From: Leptotrichiaceae bacterium
GTDB lineage: Bacteria; Fusobacteriota; Fusobacteriia; Fusobacteriales; Leptotrichiaceae
Assembly: GCA_030532815.1 (NCBI GenBank)
Contig: JAUNKI010000090.1
Coordinates: forward strand, 1-7,975
DNA length: 7,975 nucleotides
Reading direction: 5' to 3'
In this document: positions 6,881 through 7,975 of the stretch, piece after piece
How the letters are laid out: every line of letters begins with the position of its first letter
Numbering within the stretch: position 1 is the stretch's first letter
Position numbers and translations under genes: made by a program
Notes under the pieces: generated by a model
Databases searched by the model: none
What the model saw: the letters and a program-made list of their open reading frames with translations, nothing else
What the model was told of the DNA's origin: nothing

Positions 6881-7183
6881 TTAATTTTAATTTTTAAATG
6901 ACTTGAAAAACTTCATATACAAAAGCCGGATTAAAATCATAATTTATTAAATACAATTTTTTATAATCAATAAAACTTCTATCAAAATAAACTAAAATAT
7001 ATTTTTCATAAATTTACTTTATAGGATTTAAAAAAATATTTTAATTCTGTTTTTCTCCTTTTTATACCGAGTGCATTTGATCTTATCATATCTTAAAATA
7101 ATTTTATTTATTCTGTATATTCATTTCTTTTTCCATTATCATATTAAAGATTAAAATCATTTTTATTTTCTTACATAAAAAAT
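6881..7183. other. Gene-poor gap between ldhD promoter and terminator
   Basis: About 300 bases of very AT-rich sequence between the ldhD promoter and the terminator of the upstream operon. Apart from the possible gene remnant at 6894-7089 I see no intact gene, structured RNA or insertion-sequence end. AAAAAGGAG on the minus strand near 7054-7062 looks like a ribosome site but has no suitable start codon after it. The sequence from 7090 to 7183 has no recognisable content. Confidence 0.5.
6894..7089 (-). pseudogene. Probable frameshifted remnant of an unidentified gene
   Basis: Two short minus-strand frames abut. The first (7089-7006) reads MIRSNALGIKRRKTELKYFF and then KSYKVNL before TGA. 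The second (7013-6894, open for 39 codons) reads IYEKYILVYFDRSFIDYKKL, then YLINYDFNPAFVYEVFQVI before TAA. Both have the mixed hydrophobic and charged composition of real protein, unlike the surrounding low-complexity frames. They join with one single-base frame change near 7010, giving about 65 residues. There is no good ribosome site ahead of the ATG. I recognise no family. Its last part shares 16 bases with sequence next to the transposase relic at 1237-1252, hinting that it may come from a mobile or multi-copy gene. Chance open frames in AT-rich sequence remain possible. Confidence 0.3.
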
Positions 7184-7213
7184 AAAACAGATAAAGTTTT
7201 ATTTATCTGTTTT
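7184..7213 (-). terminator. Intrinsic terminator of the right-hand operon
   Basis: AAAACAGATAAA (7184-7195) and TTTATCTGTTTT (7202-7213) form a perfect 12-base-pair stem with a 6-base loop. On the minus strand the stem is followed by a T-rich tract (TTTT at the stem foot, then ATTTTTT). It begins about 18 bases after the stop of the 96-residue protein gene. On the plus strand the tail is weaker, so the minus direction is preferred. Confidence 0.85.
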
Positions 7214-7230
7214 AAAAATTTTTACTTTGT

Positions 7231-7521
7231 TTATTTAGAAAATTCATTCAGTTTATCTCTTAATTCTCTTTTCTTTACATATTTTTCTAGATAAGCGTCT
7301 GCAATTTCTTCAGGAAGAATAAACCATGTAGGTAATCCTCTTGACTGGGGAGTACCGATATTATCTTTTTCAATATTTGTAGTATTCCATCTTGTAGCTA
7401 CTACATCTTCACCGTCCCATTCAAGAAGAACAATTGAATAATCTTCTTTTTCTACAAGAACTCTGATATTGCCTACTCTCCCTTTCGGCGAAAGTACCTC
7501 TTCCGGCTTAATGTAACCCAT
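7231..7521 (-). CDS. Small conserved-looking protein of unknown function (96 residues)
   Basis: A complete small soluble protein starting MGYIKPEEVLSPKGRVGNIR. The ATG at 7521 is chosen because AAAGGAG lies nine bases upstream. An ATG three codons earlier (7530) starts directly on that ribosome site and is unlikely to be used. The middle has alternating beta-type strands (NIRVLVEKEDYSIVLLEWDG, then EDVVATRWNTTN), then a distinctive PQSRGLPTWFILPEEIADAY, and a charged C-terminal helix (KKRELRDKLNEF). There is no signal peptide or membrane segment. I recall similar small proteins with an RWN...G.PQSRG.PTWF.LP pattern, annotated only as hypothetical, in varied bacteria and often in accessory regions. 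No function can be assigned. It lies 29 bases after the OB-fold-like gene and before a terminator, so the two are probably co-transcribed. Confidence 0.85.
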   Translation of the reverse strand: MGYIKPEEVLSPKGRVGNIRVLVEKEDYSIVLLEWDGEDVVATRWNTTNIEKDNIGTPQSRGLPTWFILPEEIADAYLEKYVKKRELRDKLNEFSK

Positions 7522-7550
7522 TAAAATCATCTCCTTTAATTTATTTATAA

Positions 7551-7975
7551 TTAATTAAGTTCCAAATACTTTGCCCGTACTTTAGGAATAGATCTCTTAC
7601 TGCCAAGAATTGTTTGATAAGTTTCTATACCCATAAAATCTCCTGTAATCTCTAATTCATCATTTTCTAAAATATTCATGCTATCATCTTTATTAAATAT
7701 AACATAAATATCATCATTCCATTTGCAGTCATATTCATAACATCTATTTGTAACATACATTCTAAAGGCTACGGTATTGTTATTCTGTTCTATTATTTGT
7801 GCAACTTTACCGTAAAATCTTACTTTCTTATTTTTAAATTCATTTGGATACCTGGAAATAGTAATATAATCCGGCTGTTCCGCATTCATATATTCTTCTT
7901 TCTCTCTTTCCTGTTTTTCTTTTTCTGCCAATTCTCTTTGCCGCTGTTTTTCCAATTCTCTCTGTTTTCTTTCCT
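7551..7975 (-). CDS. OB-fold-like domain protein with charged helical N-terminal region, 5' end cut off
   Basis: A minus-strand frame that is open to the right edge of the window and ends at TAA 7553-7551. The visible part starts ERKQRELEKQRQRELAEKEK and continues as an Arg/Glu/Lys/Gln-rich run of about 30 residues, a probable long helix or coiled coil. A TTG at 7955 inside this run is not a credible start, so the N-terminus lies outside. The C-terminal 100 or so residues (YPNEFKNKKVRFYGKVAQII, then DDIYVIFNK, ILENDELEITGDFMGIETYQ, SIPKVRAKYLEL) fit the small OB-fold/tRNA_anti-like domain seen in many Firmicute extracellular or lipoprotein-type proteins (KYKGKKVKFTGKV...VYGT..G...Y....G...IP.I). 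In those proteins the N-terminus often has a lipid or membrane anchor, which cannot be checked here. Ligand and function are unknown. Confidence 0.8.
   Translation of the reverse strand, partial: ERKQRELEKQRQRELAEKEKQEREKEEYMNAEQPDYITISRYPNEFKNKKVRFYGKVAQIIEQNNNTVAFRMYVTNRCYEYDCKWNDDIYVIFNKDDSMNILENDELEITGDFMGIETYQTILGSKRSIPKVRAKYLELN

Noticed and set aside
7522..7530. Start of the 96-residue protein three codons earlier at ATG 7530
   Set aside because: That ATG directly abuts the Shine-Dalgarno, leaving no spacing; the ATG at 7521 has ideal spacing.
1..7975. CRISPR array, tRNA or rRNA genes, or a new defence system
   Set aside because: I saw no regularly spaced repeats, no tRNA-like cloverleaf and no rRNA segments. 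The intact genes are housekeeping or metabolic and do not form a recognisable new system.

Overview
This is an AT-rich window (by eye roughly 30% G+C or less). Every confident gene lies on the minus strand, so transcription runs from high to low coordinates. The gene content (a fermentative D-lactate dehydrogenase, monofunctional formate-tetrahydrofolate ligase, RF2 and a MalY/PatB C-S lyase), the strong Shine-Dalgarno sites and the A/T-rich codon use suggest an anaerobic or fermentative low-GC bacterium. My best guess is Fusobacteriota, Leptotrichia or a close relative. That guess comes from general resemblance, not from a marker gene.

Layout in the direction of transcription. (1) 7975-7521: the C-terminal part of a charged, coiled-coil-like protein with an OB-fold-like domain, cut by the window edge, followed after a short gap by a 96-residue uncharacterised protein. 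A strong intrinsic terminator at 7184-7213 closes this pair. (2) 7183-6881: a gene-poor gap holding what looks like a frameshifted gene remnant (7089-6894). (3) 6880-5777: a clear promoter and ldhD, D-lactate dehydrogenase. (4) 5754-5680: a possible 24-codon membrane micro-ORF. (5) 5613-4518: prfB (RF2), whose reading frame needs the classical programmed +1 frameshift at an in-frame TGA. Its true start is therefore upstream of the longest uninterrupted reading frame. (6) 4403-2733: fhs, with a strong but apparently displaced Shine-Dalgarno in its leader. (7) 2623-1421: a MalY/PatB-type PLP C-S lyase. (8) 1420-379: about 1 kb without an intact gene, containing a hairpin, a decayed IS91-type (Y2) transposase fragment on the plus strand, an insertion-sequence-like end and other debris. 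(9) 378-1: a VOC-fold (CatE-like) protein with a well-formed promoter, cut by the window edge.

The intact genes are housekeeping and central metabolism: pyruvate reduction to D-lactate, one-carbon metabolism, translation termination and sulfur amino-acid metabolism. They appear to be separate units or loose co-oriented runs, not one pathway. I see no convincing new multi-gene system. The parts most worth a second look are the prfB recoding site, the decayed genes in the two gaps (which share a 16-base sequence that in both places can read as FNPAF), the fhs leader, the micro-ORF upstream of prfB and the two uncharacterised genes at the right end.
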